NCBI GenBank assembly: GCA_016932015.1
Contig: JAFGDQ010000057.1
Coordinates: 1-62,472 of the forward strand
Reading direction: 5' to 3'
Length of the DNA: 62,472 bases
Source: Spirochaetota bacterium
GTDB taxonomy: Bacteria; Spirochaetota; UBA4802; JAFGDQ01
The notes below the pieces were generated by a model. It was given only the letters and a program-made list of their open reading frames with translations. It did not search any database and was not told where the DNA came from. Both the position numbers and the translations under genes were made by a program. Shown here piece after piece: positions 28,348-38,482 of the stretch (positions are counted from its first letter, which is position 1; every line of letters starts with the position of its first letter).

Positions 28348-29883
28348 ATGAAAAAAAGTGTATTACTTTTCATAGTATTTTTAATCTTTCTTAATTTAAT
28401 TCCCGCAGCCGGTATGAATACTTCTGAGTCAGAATCCGCGCATACATCATCTGTAAAGTCCGGTGATAATAATCATGTAAATAAGGAATCTGATCATTCA
28501 AATATTACGGCAGATAAGCATGAATCCGGATCACATGATGACCTTGGAAAAATACTTCCTTTGTGGTCTGTAATTCCTTTTGTCGGTATTTTGTTATCCA
28601 TTGCTTTGTTTCCTTTACTTGCTTCACGTTTCTGGCATCATAATTTCGGGAAAGTATCCGCATTCTGGGCAGCTGTGATTACAGTTCCCATGCTTATCGC
28701 ATATGGAGGAGATGCTCTTCATGGTTTTCTGCATATAATAATAGCGGACTATGTTCCATTTATAATATTGCTCTGGGGGCTTTTTACTGTTTCCGGAGGA
28801 ATTTATTTAAGCGGAAGCTTACGCGGAACTCCAAAAGTAAATACAATCATGATTCTGATCGGAACACTTCTTTCCTCCTGGATGGGGACAACAGGAGCCG
28901 CAATGCTGATGATACGGCCGTTCCTGCGTGCCAATAATTACAGAAAAAACAGAACTTTTATGGTTGTTTTTTTTATATTTCTTGTTGCCAACATAGGCGG
29001 ATCTTTGACTCCGATCGGAGACCCTCCGCTTTTTCTAGGATTTCTGCATGGAGTTCCCTTCTTCTGGACTTTTAATATTCTGCCGCATATGGTTCTGGCA
29101 GTAGTTCTTCTTCTGATTATATATTATTTTGTCGACAGTCATTTTTTTAAAAAAGAGATTGCTGCACCTCCTGAAGATGAAAATAAAATTCCCTTTAAAC
29201 TTGATGGCAGAATAAATTTTTTATTTCTCGCGTTTCTTGTCGGATCTGTAATTGTAAGCGGTATTGTTGACTGGGGAGATACTAACATTTTCGGCATACA
29301 TCGCCCGGTACAGGAATGGGCCAGAGACGGCTTTATTATTGTTATGGGGCTTTTTTCTTTAAAATTCACGTCAAAAAAAATAAGAGATGATAATGATTTT
29401 ACATGGTTTCCGATAAAGGAAGTTGCCTATCTTTTTTCGGGAATTTTTCTTACTATGACACCGTGTCTGCTGCTGCTTAAAGCCGGAAGTGAGGGAGCGC
29501 TTGCGTTTATTATTGAAGCTGTAAAAGAACCGCACCATTATTTCTGGGTAACAGGATTGCTCTCCAGCTTTCTTGATAACGCGCCTACTTATCTTACTTT
29601 TTTCAGTACGTCTCTCGGCAAATTCTATGCGGGAATGGAGGAAGCTCAGGCTGTATCTCTGCTTATAAAGGAAAACGCGATTTTCTTAAAAGCAATATCC
29701 ACGGGTGCCGTATTTTTCGGGGCGAATACATATATAGGCAACGCGCCTAATTTTATGGTTCGTTCAATCGCGGAAGAATCCGGTACTCCCATGCCGAGTT
29801 TTTTCGGTTATATGCTGAGGTATTCAATACCGGTATTAATTCCCATATTTGTTATTATTACTCTTTTATTCTTCTCATCATAG
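28348..29883 (+). CDS. NhaD/ArsB-type sodium-proton antiporter
   Basis: A 511-residue polytopic protein. It starts with a signal-like helix and a His/Ser/Asp-rich periplasmic stretch (residues about 20-66), then about 11 membrane helices. Conserved blocks of the ion-transporter superfamily are visible: SWMGTTGAAMLMIRPF and IGGSLTPIGDPPLFLGF, and the DNAPTYLTFF motif with the paired FGANTYIGNAPNFM. Likely electroneutral exchange of sodium for protons. An arsenite-efflux or carboxylate role cannot be excluded from sequence. A terminator follows. Confidence 0.8.
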   Translation: MKKSVLLFIVFLIFLNLIPAAGMNTSESESAHTSSVKSGDNNHVNKESDHSNITADKHESGSHDDLGKILPLWSVIPFVGILLSIALFPLLASRFWHHNFGKVSAFWAAVITVPMLIAYGGDALHGFLHIIIADYVPFIILLWGLFTVSGGIYLSGSLRGTPKVNTIMILIGTLLSSWMGTTGAAMLMIRPFLRANNYRKNRTFMVVFFIFLVANIGGSLTPIGDPPLFLGFLHGVPFFWTFNILPHMVLAVVLLLIIYYFVDSHFFKKEIAAPPEDENKIPFKLDGRINFLFLAFLVGSVIVSGIVDWGDTNIFGIHRPVQEWARDGFIIVMGLFSLKFTSKKIRDDNDFTWFPIKEVAYLFSGIFLTMTPCLLLLKAGSEGALAFIIEAVKEPHHYFWVTGLLSSFLDNAPTYLTFFSTSLGKFYAGMEEAQAVSLLIKENAIFLKAISTGAVFFGANTYIGNAPNFMVRSIAEESGTPMPSFFGYMLRYSIPVLIPIFVIITLLFFSS

Positions 29884-30004
29884 TCTCTGCACAAAATTAT
29901 GATTTTGATGCAGCTGTCATCTGCATATGATGTAATTATTTGCGGAACTCAATCTGGTTAAATGTTAGTTTGTCTTTCAATCTATATACAAATATTTTGA
30001 AATA

Positions 30005-30036
30005 AAAAAGAGACTCTTTATATTGAGTCCCTTTTT
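30005..30036. terminator. Bidirectional terminator
   Basis: AAAAAGAGACTC (30,005-30,016) pairs with GAGTCCCTTTTT (30,025-30,036) with one mismatch, giving T-runs on both strands. It separates the convergent antiporter and acyl-CoA ligase genes. Confidence 0.8.
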
Positions 30037-30064
30037 CAACAATAAATTAGTCAAATATTTATTA

Positions 30065-31768
30065 TTACTTTCTTAACTTTTTAAGTTCTTCGTCGCGAAG
30101 TTCTTTTTTAAGTACTTTTCCCACATTGCTTTTCGGAAGTTCATCTCTGAATTCGACCATTGTCGGCCATTTATATCTTGCAAGCCGCGGCTTGCAGAAG
30201 TCAATTAATTCGTCTTCAGTAGCTTTTTCCCCTTCTTTTAAAACAATAAAAACCTTCACCTGTTCACCACGCTTGGGATGAGGTATTCCCAACGCGCAGG
30301 CTTCACTTACTTTAGGATTTTCAAATAATACTTCTTCAACATCCCGAGGGTAGATATTTATTCCTCCGGAGATGATCATATCTTTCTTCCTGTCGACAAT
30401 ATAAAAATAACCTTCTTCATCCATCTGGGCAATATCACCGGTATATAGCCATCCGTCTCTTAACGTATTTTTAGTTTCATCCGGATTCTTAAAGTAGCTT
30501 TTCATAACTTGCGGACCTTTTATTATCAACTCGCCCGATTCACCGACGGGTATTTCTTTTTTCCCTTTTTCAATATCAACAATTTTACATTCCGTATCAG
30601 GAACTGCCAGGCCAATACTTCCTATTTTTCTTTGTCCTTTGAAAGGATTAATATGAGTAACTGGACAGGCTTCAGTAAGCCCGTACCCTTCAACAATTAC
30701 CGCTCCTGTTCTTTCCTCGAATTCCCTGATCACTTCAACTGGCAAAGGGGCACTGCCGGAAAAACAGCCTTTAATGGATGTCATGTCAACCTTGTCGATT
30801 TTCGGATGCTCAAGTATACCAATGTACATAGTGGGAACAAGCGGTGCGAATGTTGGTTTGTATTTTTTTATTGCGTCAAGAAGAGGGCCCGGCTGCGGTT
30901 TCGGCACCAGAATATTGCTCCAGCCTGAATATATGGCAAAATTCATTGATGTAGTAAGGCCGAATACATGGAAAAAAGGAAGCGCTCCAAGCATAATTTC
31001 ATGATTGCCGACAAAGTCTTTGAACCATGATGCAATTTGCTGAACCTGCTTGCTTAAATTATTATGCGAAAGAACAGCTCCTTTTGATATACCCGTAGTT
31101 CCTCCTGTATACTGATACATTGCAGGGCTGTTAATATTTATTTTCGGAGGAGTATAACTGGAATCATATTTTGCAATCAGGTCTTTCCAGTAGAAAATAT
31201 CGTCAGCCCGTTTCACATCTGCCGCGAGTTTTTTCTTTTTACCGACAAGTTTAAATAAAAAGTTTAACGGGAACGGAAGATAGTCGCCAATTGAAGCGAC
31301 TATTATTTGTTTAATCTTTGTGGATGGACGGAGATCAACCATTCTGTTGCCAAGAAGATCAATCGTGACCAGGACTTTTGCTCCGGAATCATTAAACTGA
31401 TGCGCGAGTTCGCGGTCTGAATAGAGAGGATTGTTCATTACAGCAATGGCATTTATTCTGAGAATCGCGAAATAAATAACAACACATTGAATCATGTTTG
31501 CCAGTACAACTGCTACGGTATCACCTTTTTTAATGCCGAAATCGAGCAGGCAGTTGGCCATAATATTTACCATGTCGTTTAATTCTTTAAAATTTATTGT
31601 ATAGCCCTGGAAATTCAAAGCCATTCTTTCCGGATATTTTGACGCTGTTTCTTCCAGAAATTCAGGCATTGTGAGATTTTCGTATTTAAGCTTCGTATCT
31701 ACATCTTTATCGTAAAACTTTGTCCACGGTTTATCCTTATATTTCGGTTTTACCTTCTTTGTTGCCAT
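30065..31768 (-). CDS. Acyl-CoA ligase (AMP-forming, FadD-like)
   Basis: A 567-residue member of the ANL superfamily activating a carboxylic acid to its CoA ester with ATP. The P-loop TGGTTGISKG is at 221-230, the GYGLTEACP motif near 350, DGWLYTGDIAQMD near 435 and IISGGINIYPRDVEE near 460, with the C-terminal Lys in KSNVGKVLKKEL. The closest relatives by motif are long-chain fatty-acid ligases; a benzoate or alicyclic acid role is possible given bamA in the window, but not supported by motifs. I chose ATG 31,768, which has GGAGAGG before it; an upstream ATG adds 17 residues without a site. Confidence 0.88.
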   Translation of the reverse strand: MATKKVKPKYKDKPWTKFYDKDVDTKLKYENLTMPEFLEETASKYPERMALNFQGYTINFKELNDMVNIMANCLLDFGIKKGDTVAVVLANMIQCVVIYFAILRINAIAVMNNPLYSDRELAHQFNDSGAKVLVTIDLLGNRMVDLRPSTKIKQIIVASIGDYLPFPLNFLFKLVGKKKKLAADVKRADDIFYWKDLIAKYDSSYTPPKININSPAMYQYTGGTTGISKGAVLSHNNLSKQVQQIASWFKDFVGNHEIMLGALPFFHVFGLTTSMNFAIYSGWSNILVPKPQPGPLLDAIKKYKPTFAPLVPTMYIGILEHPKIDKVDMTSIKGCFSGSAPLPVEVIREFEERTGAVIVEGYGLTEACPVTHINPFKGQRKIGSIGLAVPDTECKIVDIEKGKKEIPVGESGELIIKGPQVMKSYFKNPDETKNTLRDGWLYTGDIAQMDEEGYFYIVDRKKDMIISGGINIYPRDVEEVLFENPKVSEACALGIPHPKRGEQVKVFIVLKEGEKATEDELIDFCKPRLARYKWPTMVEFRDELPKSNVGKVLKKELRDEELKKLRK

Positions 31769-32269
31769 TATCCTCTCCTTTTGCTTTTTTATACTGAATG
31801 AAGTATAAGTCTTTAACACTAATCTGTTTTAGTTAATGAAAAACTTCAGGATATATATTTTGGGATTGAATTTTAAATATTATTCTAATGTTGACTATTT
31901 AAAAGTCAAGTTAAACATCAGATATTGCATAAATAACTGACGGTAAACACTGATTTGTTGTGACAGTTAATTGTCCTGACTCTGCTATTATACTGAATAA
32001 TAAGCAAAGGCCATGGTTTATATAATGCTTTCTATAAGTTAATATGAGTTTCAGTTAATTTTCAGAAGTTTCATATAACGGTACAGGATAAAAAATTATC
32101 TAATTCCAGGCTAAGCAATATATTATTATTTATTAAATCAAGTTATAGTTCGATAAAATATATATAGGTTAAGTTATGTCTTAATTCTGATAAATATTCG
32201 CGGAATACAAATAATATGACCATATCTTTTTTGACGTCAGATTGTTTTTGATATGGAGAATCCGGTTAA
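31769..32269. other. Divergent intergenic region upstream of ligase and HD-GYP genes
   Basis: About 500 AT-rich bases with the promoters of two divergent genes. A small dyad TTGACT/AGTCAA (31,891-31,896 and 31,904-31,909) is the only operator-like symmetry I see. No gene of more than 30 codons with a ribosome-binding site is present. Confidence 0.4.
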
Positions 32270-34120
32270 ATGGCAGAGTTGAATAATTATACTCCAAATA
32301 TAATGATTGTCACCATTGATCCTGAAATCAATAATATTCTGGAGGTATTATTAAAAAATCTTAATTATAAAATTCAATTGACCAACAGCAGTTCCGGGGC
32401 TGTTAAAAAACTGAATGAAAAAAAATATGACCTGGTTTTGCTGGATGTAGGCCTGCAGGGAATGAATATTATTCAGTTCCTGAATTATGTTAAAGAGGTA
32501 TCTCCGGAAACTTTTGTTATTGTGCTCGCCGGACACACATCAAAGGATCAAATTGTTGAATGCCTGAATAACGGGGCATATGATTTTTTAGCGAAACCCT
32601 TTGAAAAAGAAGAAATAATAAAAAGAATTAAAAATGCTCTTGATCAGAAGAAACTTAAAAATGAGCTGGAACAGGCGCGACGTAAACTTCTTTCTCTTGA
32701 TAAGCAATATGAATATATTGTGGAAAATTCCCCTGATTTTGTTTACTCGCTTGATGAGCACGGTAATTTCATCTATATAAATGATTCCTTAATCAGAAAA
32801 CTCGGATATTCAAAGAACGATATAATCGGCAGTCATTATTCCGACGTTATACATCCCGAAGATACTGAAAACGCGCAATTCGTTTTTAATGAAAGAAGAG
32901 CTGGAAGCCGTGACGCAAGGGTGACGAAGCTCAGATTGAAGGTGAATTCCGATAGTAAAGCGGAAAATGAATCAAAATATCTTGTTGTCGAGTTAAAGGC
33001 AAAAGGCATATATGACAAATCAGTTAAGGATAAAAACAAGAAGTTTATTGGAACACACGGCATAGCACGCGATATCAGCGTAAACCTTCAGCTGGAAGAG
33101 TCATTGAAACTGCAGAAAACTTATTTCCGTCAGCTTTTTAATAATCTGCCTGAAGCAATAGCCATTCTTGACAGTCAGGACAGGGTAATTGATGTTAACA
33201 GCCGTTTTGAGAAACTTTTCCAGTATTCAATTTCTGAAATCAGGAATAACAGCATACATAAATTTATAGTACCCCGGAATCTTCAGAAAGAATCAAAATT
33301 GATATCATCATCAGCGATTTCCTACGGAACTCACGAAACAGAATCAATAAGAGTATGTAAAGACGGGAAAGCTATTGATGTTACAATCTTTGCATATCCT
33401 GTTATTTACAACAATAAAAGTATAGCCATTTATCATATTTACCGTGATCTCTCGGAGTTTAAGGAGTCTGAACTGGAGCTTGATAAAACGCTGAGAAAAC
33501 TCAGAAAAGCTATGGGCGGGATTATAAATGCCATGGTTGCCACTGTTGAGGTCCGCGATCCGTATACAGCCGGCCATCAGCAGAGAGTTGCCGATCTTGC
33601 AAGAGCCATTGCACAGGAAATGGGCCTCCCGGAAAATGAAATTGACGGAATACGTATGGCAGGAACTCTTCATGATCTGGGGAAAGTTAATATACCTGCT
33701 GAAATACTGAGTAAGCCGGGCAAGTTATCTGATATTGAATTCAGCCTTATAAAAATGCATCCCCGTGTAGCATACGATATTTTAAAAGAGATTGATTTTC
33801 CATGGCCTATTGCTGATATCGTTCATCAGCACCATGAAAGAATTGACGGTTCCGGATATCCGCAGGGACTCAAGGGTAAGGAAATTTTATTGTCAGGCAG
33901 AATTCTTACAGTTGCGGATGTCGTTGAATCTATTGCATCACACAGGCCTTACAGGCCTGCTTTGGGAATTGACAAGGCTCTTGAAGAAATAAATGTTAAA
34001 AGAGGAATTTACTATGACAGCGAAGTAGTAGATGCCTGCACAAAATTATTTCATGAAAACAGGTTCGTATTTACTGATGATATGTCTGCCAGAAAAGAAA
34101 CTTTAAATCTTATATGCTGA
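32270..34120 (+). CDS. REC-PAS-PAS-HD-GYP regulator
   Basis: A 616-residue cytoplasmic regulator. A receiver domain (about 10-125) has the phospho-acceptor Asp in YDLVLLDVGLQG, then two PAS domains (about 140-280 and 288-400), then an HD-GYP phosphodiesterase domain with GTLHDLGKVNIPAEILSK and HHERIDGSGYPQG. HD-GYP enzymes hydrolyse cyclic di-GMP, linking a phosphorelay to motility or biofilm state. The next gene is a close paralogue; they differ in the receiver loop after the Asp and in the second PAS. The cognate kinase is unknown. Confidence 0.93.
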   Translation: MAELNNYTPNIMIVTIDPEINNILEVLLKNLNYKIQLTNSSSGAVKKLNEKKYDLVLLDVGLQGMNIIQFLNYVKEVSPETFVIVLAGHTSKDQIVECLNNGAYDFLAKPFEKEEIIKRIKNALDQKKLKNELEQARRKLLSLDKQYEYIVENSPDFVYSLDEHGNFIYINDSLIRKLGYSKNDIIGSHYSDVIHPEDTENAQFVFNERRAGSRDARVTKLRLKVNSDSKAENESKYLVVELKAKGIYDKSVKDKNKKFIGTHGIARDISVNLQLEESLKLQKTYFRQLFNNLPEAIAILDSQDRVIDVNSRFEKLFQYSISEIRNNSIHKFIVPRNLQKESKLISSSAISYGTHETESIRVCKDGKAIDVTIFAYPVIYNNKSIAIYHIYRDLSEFKESELELDKTLRKLRKAMGGIINAMVATVEVRDPYTAGHQQRVADLARAIAQEMGLPENEIDGIRMAGTLHDLGKVNIPAEILSKPGKLSDIEFSLIKMHPRVAYDILKEIDFPWPIADIVHQHHERIDGSGYPQGLKGKEILLSGRILTVADVVESIASHRPYRPALGIDKALEEINVKRGIYYDSEVVDACTKLFHENRFVFTDDMSARKETLNLIC

Positions 34121-34370
34121 CAGGCAGTTTTTACAGCATTTATACTGTCAGCTTTCCCATTCTTAAATTTCCCCGCTGTTTCTTATTTATCCGGCTTTAT
34201 GCATTTGTTTGCTGCAGGGTAATGAAATTTTAAAAAATAACCAAAAAAGATAAAACTGTATAACAATTATTCAGGAAAAGTACGATAACTAATAAAGGGA
34301 GGGACATAATATATTTCCCGTTTATCCCGTATAAGTAATTAATCTGCATAAATCCGGAGATCAGTTCCCA

Positions 34371-36227
34371 ATGCTGAAAGAATTTGATGATTCATTGAAT
34401 ATATTGATTGTCACTGTTGATCCCGATATCAGCAATGTATTAAATGTGCTTCTTAATAATTTAAATTATAATATTGAGCTGATTAACAGCGGAAGTGAGG
34501 CTCTTAAAGAGATTGAAACAGGTAAATATGACCTGATGCTTCTTGATGCTGTGCTGCCGGATATGAATATTGTTCAGGTTTTAAATTACATAAAGAAAAT
34601 ATCTGTTGATACTCTGGTGATTGCAATGCTCGCGGAGATTAGTCCGGGTAAAATCGATGAAGCTTTAAAAAGCGGAGCATATGATTATCTCAAAAAACCT
34701 TTCGACAAAGAGGAAATAAACAAAAGAGTTGAGAATGCTCTTAATAAAAGGAGGGCCGAGAAGGAGCTTGAAAATATAAAAAGTGAAATGACGATATCAG
34801 AGAACCGCAACAGTTTTATTCAAAACGGGGATGATATAATCTACACACTGGACTATGAAGGCAGATTTACTTCCGTAAATAATTCAATGCAGCAGAAACT
34901 CGGATACGATAATAATTCACTGCTTAGAAAGCATTTTTCGGAAATTATTTATCCTGAAGATTTACAGAAAGCAATATATATATTTAATGAGAGAAGATCA
35001 ATAAGCCGTGATTTCACTATGACTAAAATGAGGCTGATGAGAAATGCTTTGAATAAAACCGCAGGTAACGCCCGATCCTTCATTACGGTTGAAGTAAAAG
35101 CAAAAGGGGTCTATGACGGGGATTCCGGGAAAAATAATAAATTATTCATAGGGACATATGGTATCGCACGGGATATAAGTGAATTTGTCAGAAATGAAGA
35201 AGTCCTGAAACTTCAGAAGGCATATTTTAAAGAGCTTTTTAATAATTCAAACGAAGCAACAGTAATTCTTGATTTAAATTCACGTGTCCTGAATGTTAAC
35301 AGAAATTTTCAAAGGCTTTTTAAATATACTTCCAAAGAAATTAAAAATAAATATATTCATGATTTGATTATACCTGATAAGCTCAAGAATGAAGCGAAAT
35401 ATTTTTCTGACGCAGGCAGAATGATGGAAACAATTGAAAAAGAAACCGTCAGAATGCGTAAGGATGGAGAAGAAGTAAATGTGATTGTTAACGGATATCC
35501 GATCATCTTTAACAATAGACATATCGGATCGTACCGTATTTACAGAGATATTGCTGTAGTAAAACAAAATGAAGAGGAATTAAAGAGAAATCTGGTCCGC
35601 ATGCGCGGATCTATGGGAAGTATTGCGAATGCTATGGTATCAACTGTTGAAGTTCGCGATCCGTATACAGTCGGCCATCAGCAAAGAGTCTCCAATCTTG
35701 CAAGGGCTATTGCAAAAGAGATGGGACTGTCAAGAGACGAAATTGACGCGATAAGACTTGCGGGGACTCTTCATGATATTGGAAAAGTAAATATACCTGC
35801 CGAGATTCTGAGCAAACCGGGCCAGCTTTCAAATATTGAGCTGAGTCTTATAAAAATGCATCCGACAATTGCTTATGAGATATTGAAACAGATTGAATTT
35901 CCATGGCAGATAGCTGAAATAGTTTATCAGCATCATGAGCGTCTGGATGGATCGGGTTATCCGCGCGGATTACTGGGGAAAGATATTTCATTATCCGGAA
36001 GAATACTGAGTGTCGCGGATGTGGTTGAATCCATTTCATCTCACAGGCCGTACCGGCCGGCTCTTGGCATCAAAAAAGCTCTCGAAGAAATAACGCTTAA
36101 GAGAAATACTCATTATGATGCGAAAGTTGTCAATGCCTGCATCAATTTATTTTATGAAAAAGGTTTTACTCTGGAGAGCGATATTCCCGAGGAGAATGCC
36201 GATAATCTTTTTCAGATGCCCGCGTAA
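34371..36227 (+). CDS. REC-PAS-PAS-HD-GYP regulator (tandem paralogue)
   Basis: A 618-residue protein with the same architecture as the upstream gene: receiver with Asp in YDLMLLDAVLPDM, two PAS domains, HD-GYP with LAGTLHDIGKVN and HHERLDGSGYPRG. The catalytic residues are intact in both, so the pair looks like a recent duplication that kept enzyme activity but diverged in the receiver and PAS segments. A gap of 250 bases separates them, suggesting separate promoters. Possibly two kinase inputs feed one cyclic di-GMP output. Confidence 0.93.
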   Translation: MLKEFDDSLNILIVTVDPDISNVLNVLLNNLNYNIELINSGSEALKEIETGKYDLMLLDAVLPDMNIVQVLNYIKKISVDTLVIAMLAEISPGKIDEALKSGAYDYLKKPFDKEEINKRVENALNKRRAEKELENIKSEMTISENRNSFIQNGDDIIYTLDYEGRFTSVNNSMQQKLGYDNNSLLRKHFSEIIYPEDLQKAIYIFNERRSISRDFTMTKMRLMRNALNKTAGNARSFITVEVKAKGVYDGDSGKNNKLFIGTYGIARDISEFVRNEEVLKLQKAYFKELFNNSNEATVILDLNSRVLNVNRNFQRLFKYTSKEIKNKYIHDLIIPDKLKNEAKYFSDAGRMMETIEKETVRMRKDGEEVNVIVNGYPIIFNNRHIGSYRIYRDIAVVKQNEEELKRNLVRMRGSMGSIANAMVSTVEVRDPYTVGHQQRVSNLARAIAKEMGLSRDEIDAIRLAGTLHDIGKVNIPAEILSKPGQLSNIELSLIKMHPTIAYEILKQIEFPWQIAEIVYQHHERLDGSGYPRGLLGKDISLSGRILSVADVVESISSHRPYRPALGIKKALEEITLKRNTHYDAKVVNACINLFYEKGFTLESDIPEENADNLFQMPA

Positions 36228-36246
36228 AATTCAGCACTGCTCAGGT

Positions 36247-37557
36247 TTAAGTGTTCTTCATGTCTACAGGCTGGCCCGTTGCAGCAAGGACATTATACCA
36301 GAATCTTGAATTCGGATCAATCTGTTTCCTCTCCGAGATTACAAGCTCAATTGGAACATGGGTATAGACATTATTCCATATTCCGATTATCAGGTCGGTC
36401 TTTCCCGCCATTCCCGCGTGTACCGCGAATTGTCCAAGCATTGCACAGAAAATAGAGTCATTTGAGTTTGCAGGGGTACTCCTTATCATATAACTCGGAT
36501 CAATGTATTTGAGATTGATATTCATTTTTTTTTCGGCAAAATATTCAATAATTTTATCTTTTAGATAATGGCCGATGTCTTCAAGAATAACATTGCCTGA
36601 TGCATCATGTTCCACCCGGGATTCACCGGCCATCAGTTCCTGACCTGCACCTTCGGCAACACATATTACGGCGTGATGACGGCGTTTTAATCGCTGCTCA
36701 AGATGATACAGAAAACCGTTATTCCCGTACAGATCAAAGGGAAGCTCGGGAACAAGTAAGAAATTTACGTCATTCATTGCCAGCGCAGTATTTGCCGCGA
36801 TAAAACCGGAATGCCTTCCCATAAGTTTTACAAAACCGACTCCGTTTGGTGCGCCTTCTGCTTCCACATGCGCGGAATATATCGCGTCTACTGCCCTGGA
36901 TACCGCGCTTTCAAATCCGAATGTCCTTTGAATATAGCTTATATCATTATCAATTGTCTTGGGTACTCCAACCACTGCAATCTCGTATCCCCGTTTTTTG
37001 ATAATTTCGGCAATTTTGCGGGCTCCTCTCATTGTTCCGTCACCGCCGATAGCATACAGTATATTTATTCCGGTTTTTTTCATATTTTCAACAAGAGGTT
37101 CCATGTCTTCGGTTCCTCCGCGGGATGATCCCAGAATCGTGCCTCCGTCCAGATGAATTTCCCTGACTGCCTGAGGGGTCAGCTCCATAAAGCCGTAATT
37201 GTTATCAGGGTTTAGGCCGCTGTATCCGTAGCGGACACCCAGAATTTTTTTAACACCATAACGGTAATGTGATTCCATTACAATGGACCTTATTACATTA
37301 TTCAGCCCGGGGCTTAGCCCGCCGCAGGTTACAATAGCAGCGCATGTGTTTTCAGGGTTAAAGAAGATTTTTTCCCTTGGGCCGGCAGCTTCAAAACTCT
37401 GAATATTATGCCTGTTGTCATGAAGCTCGTGATCCACATAACAGTTATATTTTATTCTTAGTTTATCCGTCACAAAGAAGGATTCCTTTAATGGAAATAT
37501 TTTAAGAAGCGGGGATTTAACCCTGCATTCGCCGAGATTCATGATTTGAGTTTTCAT
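36247..37557 (-). CDS. Phosphofructokinase, clade X (atypical) type
   Basis: A 436-residue phosphofructokinase of the group with an N-terminal extension of about 60 residues. The nucleotide loop reads GGDGT (171-175) and the catalytic stretch PKTIDND (199-205). In E. coli numbering this is Gly104 with Lys124. By the family rule, Asp104/Lys124 marks pyrophosphate-dependent enzymes and Gly104/Gly124 classical ATP enzymes, whereas Gly/Lys is the clade X, mostly ATP-dependent, pattern seen in trypanosomes and some spirochaetes. ATP dependence is therefore inferred, not shown. It converges on the second HD-GYP gene with 19 bases between the stops. Confidence 0.88.
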   Translation of the reverse strand: MKTQIMNLGECRVKSPLLKIFPLKESFFVTDKLRIKYNCYVDHELHDNRHNIQSFEAAGPREKIFFNPENTCAAIVTCGGLSPGLNNVIRSIVMESHYRYGVKKILGVRYGYSGLNPDNNYGFMELTPQAVREIHLDGGTILGSSRGGTEDMEPLVENMKKTGINILYAIGGDGTMRGARKIAEIIKKRGYEIAVVGVPKTIDNDISYIQRTFGFESAVSRAVDAIYSAHVEAEGAPNGVGFVKLMGRHSGFIAANTALAMNDVNFLLVPELPFDLYGNNGFLYHLEQRLKRRHHAVICVAEGAGQELMAGESRVEHDASGNVILEDIGHYLKDKIIEYFAEKKMNINLKYIDPSYMIRSTPANSNDSIFCAMLGQFAVHAGMAGKTDLIIGIWNNVYTHVPIELVISERKQIDPNSRFWYNVLAATGQPVDMKNT

Positions 37558-37699
37558 GAGATATTGCCTCTTTAAAAGTGTTGATTAAATACATACCCTA
37601 TTAAGTAATGCTTGTCAAGCTTATCATAACCGGGTAATTTCAATAATAAGTAATACAGGAATTTTATATTCTGTTTTAAAAGAAAAACTGCAGATTGTC

Positions 37700-37726
37700 T
37701 TGACTTTAATATAATCAGGCTATAAT
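37700..37726 (+). promoter_or_regulatory. Candidate sigma-70 promoter for the coiled-coil gene
   Basis: TTGACT at 37,700-37,705 and perfect TATAAT at 37,721-37,726 with a 15-base spacer. The start codon is 29 bases downstream of the -10, so the leader would be about 22 bases. Confidence 0.5.
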
Positions 37727-37755
37727 ATTGATGCCTTATGTAATATGGTGGAATT

Positions 37756-38370
37756 ATGGGATTTATAAATAAAAAAGATAATAAATTAAAACAGGAAATA
37801 TCCGGTTTAAAGTCAGCTCTTCAGGAAAAAGACAGATTTATAGATGATTTGGAAATCTGTATAGAAATGTATGAAAGAGTTATTGAAATGAGCCGTAAGG
37901 AACTTCTGAACGCGAATGCCACTGTTAAAGCGCAGGGTGTCGTGTCTGAAATGACCAGACAGGAACTGATGAACAGGGATAATATAATTGATGCTCTTCA
38001 GTCAATACTTGATTACAGCAGCAAAAAAAGGCGTGAAGAGAAAAGCATCAATGAAGCGTGGAAAGCGGTAATTGACCTTGCCGGAAAAGAACGCAGGGAT
38101 GCTGAAAAAATTATCAATGCGCTTCAGAATGTTGAAGATTTCAGCGCCAGGGAGTCTAAACGAAAGGATCTGGAAATAAAGGCTTTGCAGGATGCCATAA
38201 ATTCTTCACAAGGTGAAAAACAGGCATATGAGGAAATAATACATGCCTATTCAAGAATTCAGGCGCTTGCGGATGCTGAAAAGCTGCAGATTCTCAAGAT
38301 GCTTAACAAGCGTATTCGTTTTGATTATGAAAATCTGAAAAATAATATTGATTTTACTTATGAAGAATAA
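37756..38370 (+). CDS. Coiled-coil protein of unknown function
   Basis: A 204-residue protein that I do not recognise, almost entirely alpha-helical with heptad-like spacing of Leu, Ile and Ala and many charged residues. Internal repeats are visible: segments such as SRKELLNANATVKA, TRQELMNRDNIIDALQSI, GKERRDAEKIINALQNV and ARESKRKDLEIKALQDAI recur about every 32 residues. Likely a cytoplasmic structural rod. It has its own promoter and precedes the HypB-like gene. Confidence 0.6.
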   Translation: MGFINKKDNKLKQEISGLKSALQEKDRFIDDLEICIEMYERVIEMSRKELLNANATVKAQGVVSEMTRQELMNRDNIIDALQSILDYSSKKRREEKSINEAWKAVIDLAGKERRDAEKIINALQNVEDFSARESKRKDLEIKALQDAINSSQGEKQAYEEIIHAYSRIQALADAEKLQILKMLNKRIRFDYENLKNNIDFTYEE

Positions 38371-38482
38371 CCCAAGTCTGGCTTGTTTGAATAATAAGTA
38401 AAATTATAACCCTCCTTTATACGAAGCGATACAGTCTAAGAAGTATCAAAAAAAAAGTAAAATTTTTATGGAGCGACCATTG

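Noticed and set aside
30065..31819. Acyl-CoA ligase as a benzoate-CoA ligase linked to bamA
   Set aside because: Its motifs are closer to long-chain ligases and it is 24 kb away with its own terminator; not supported.
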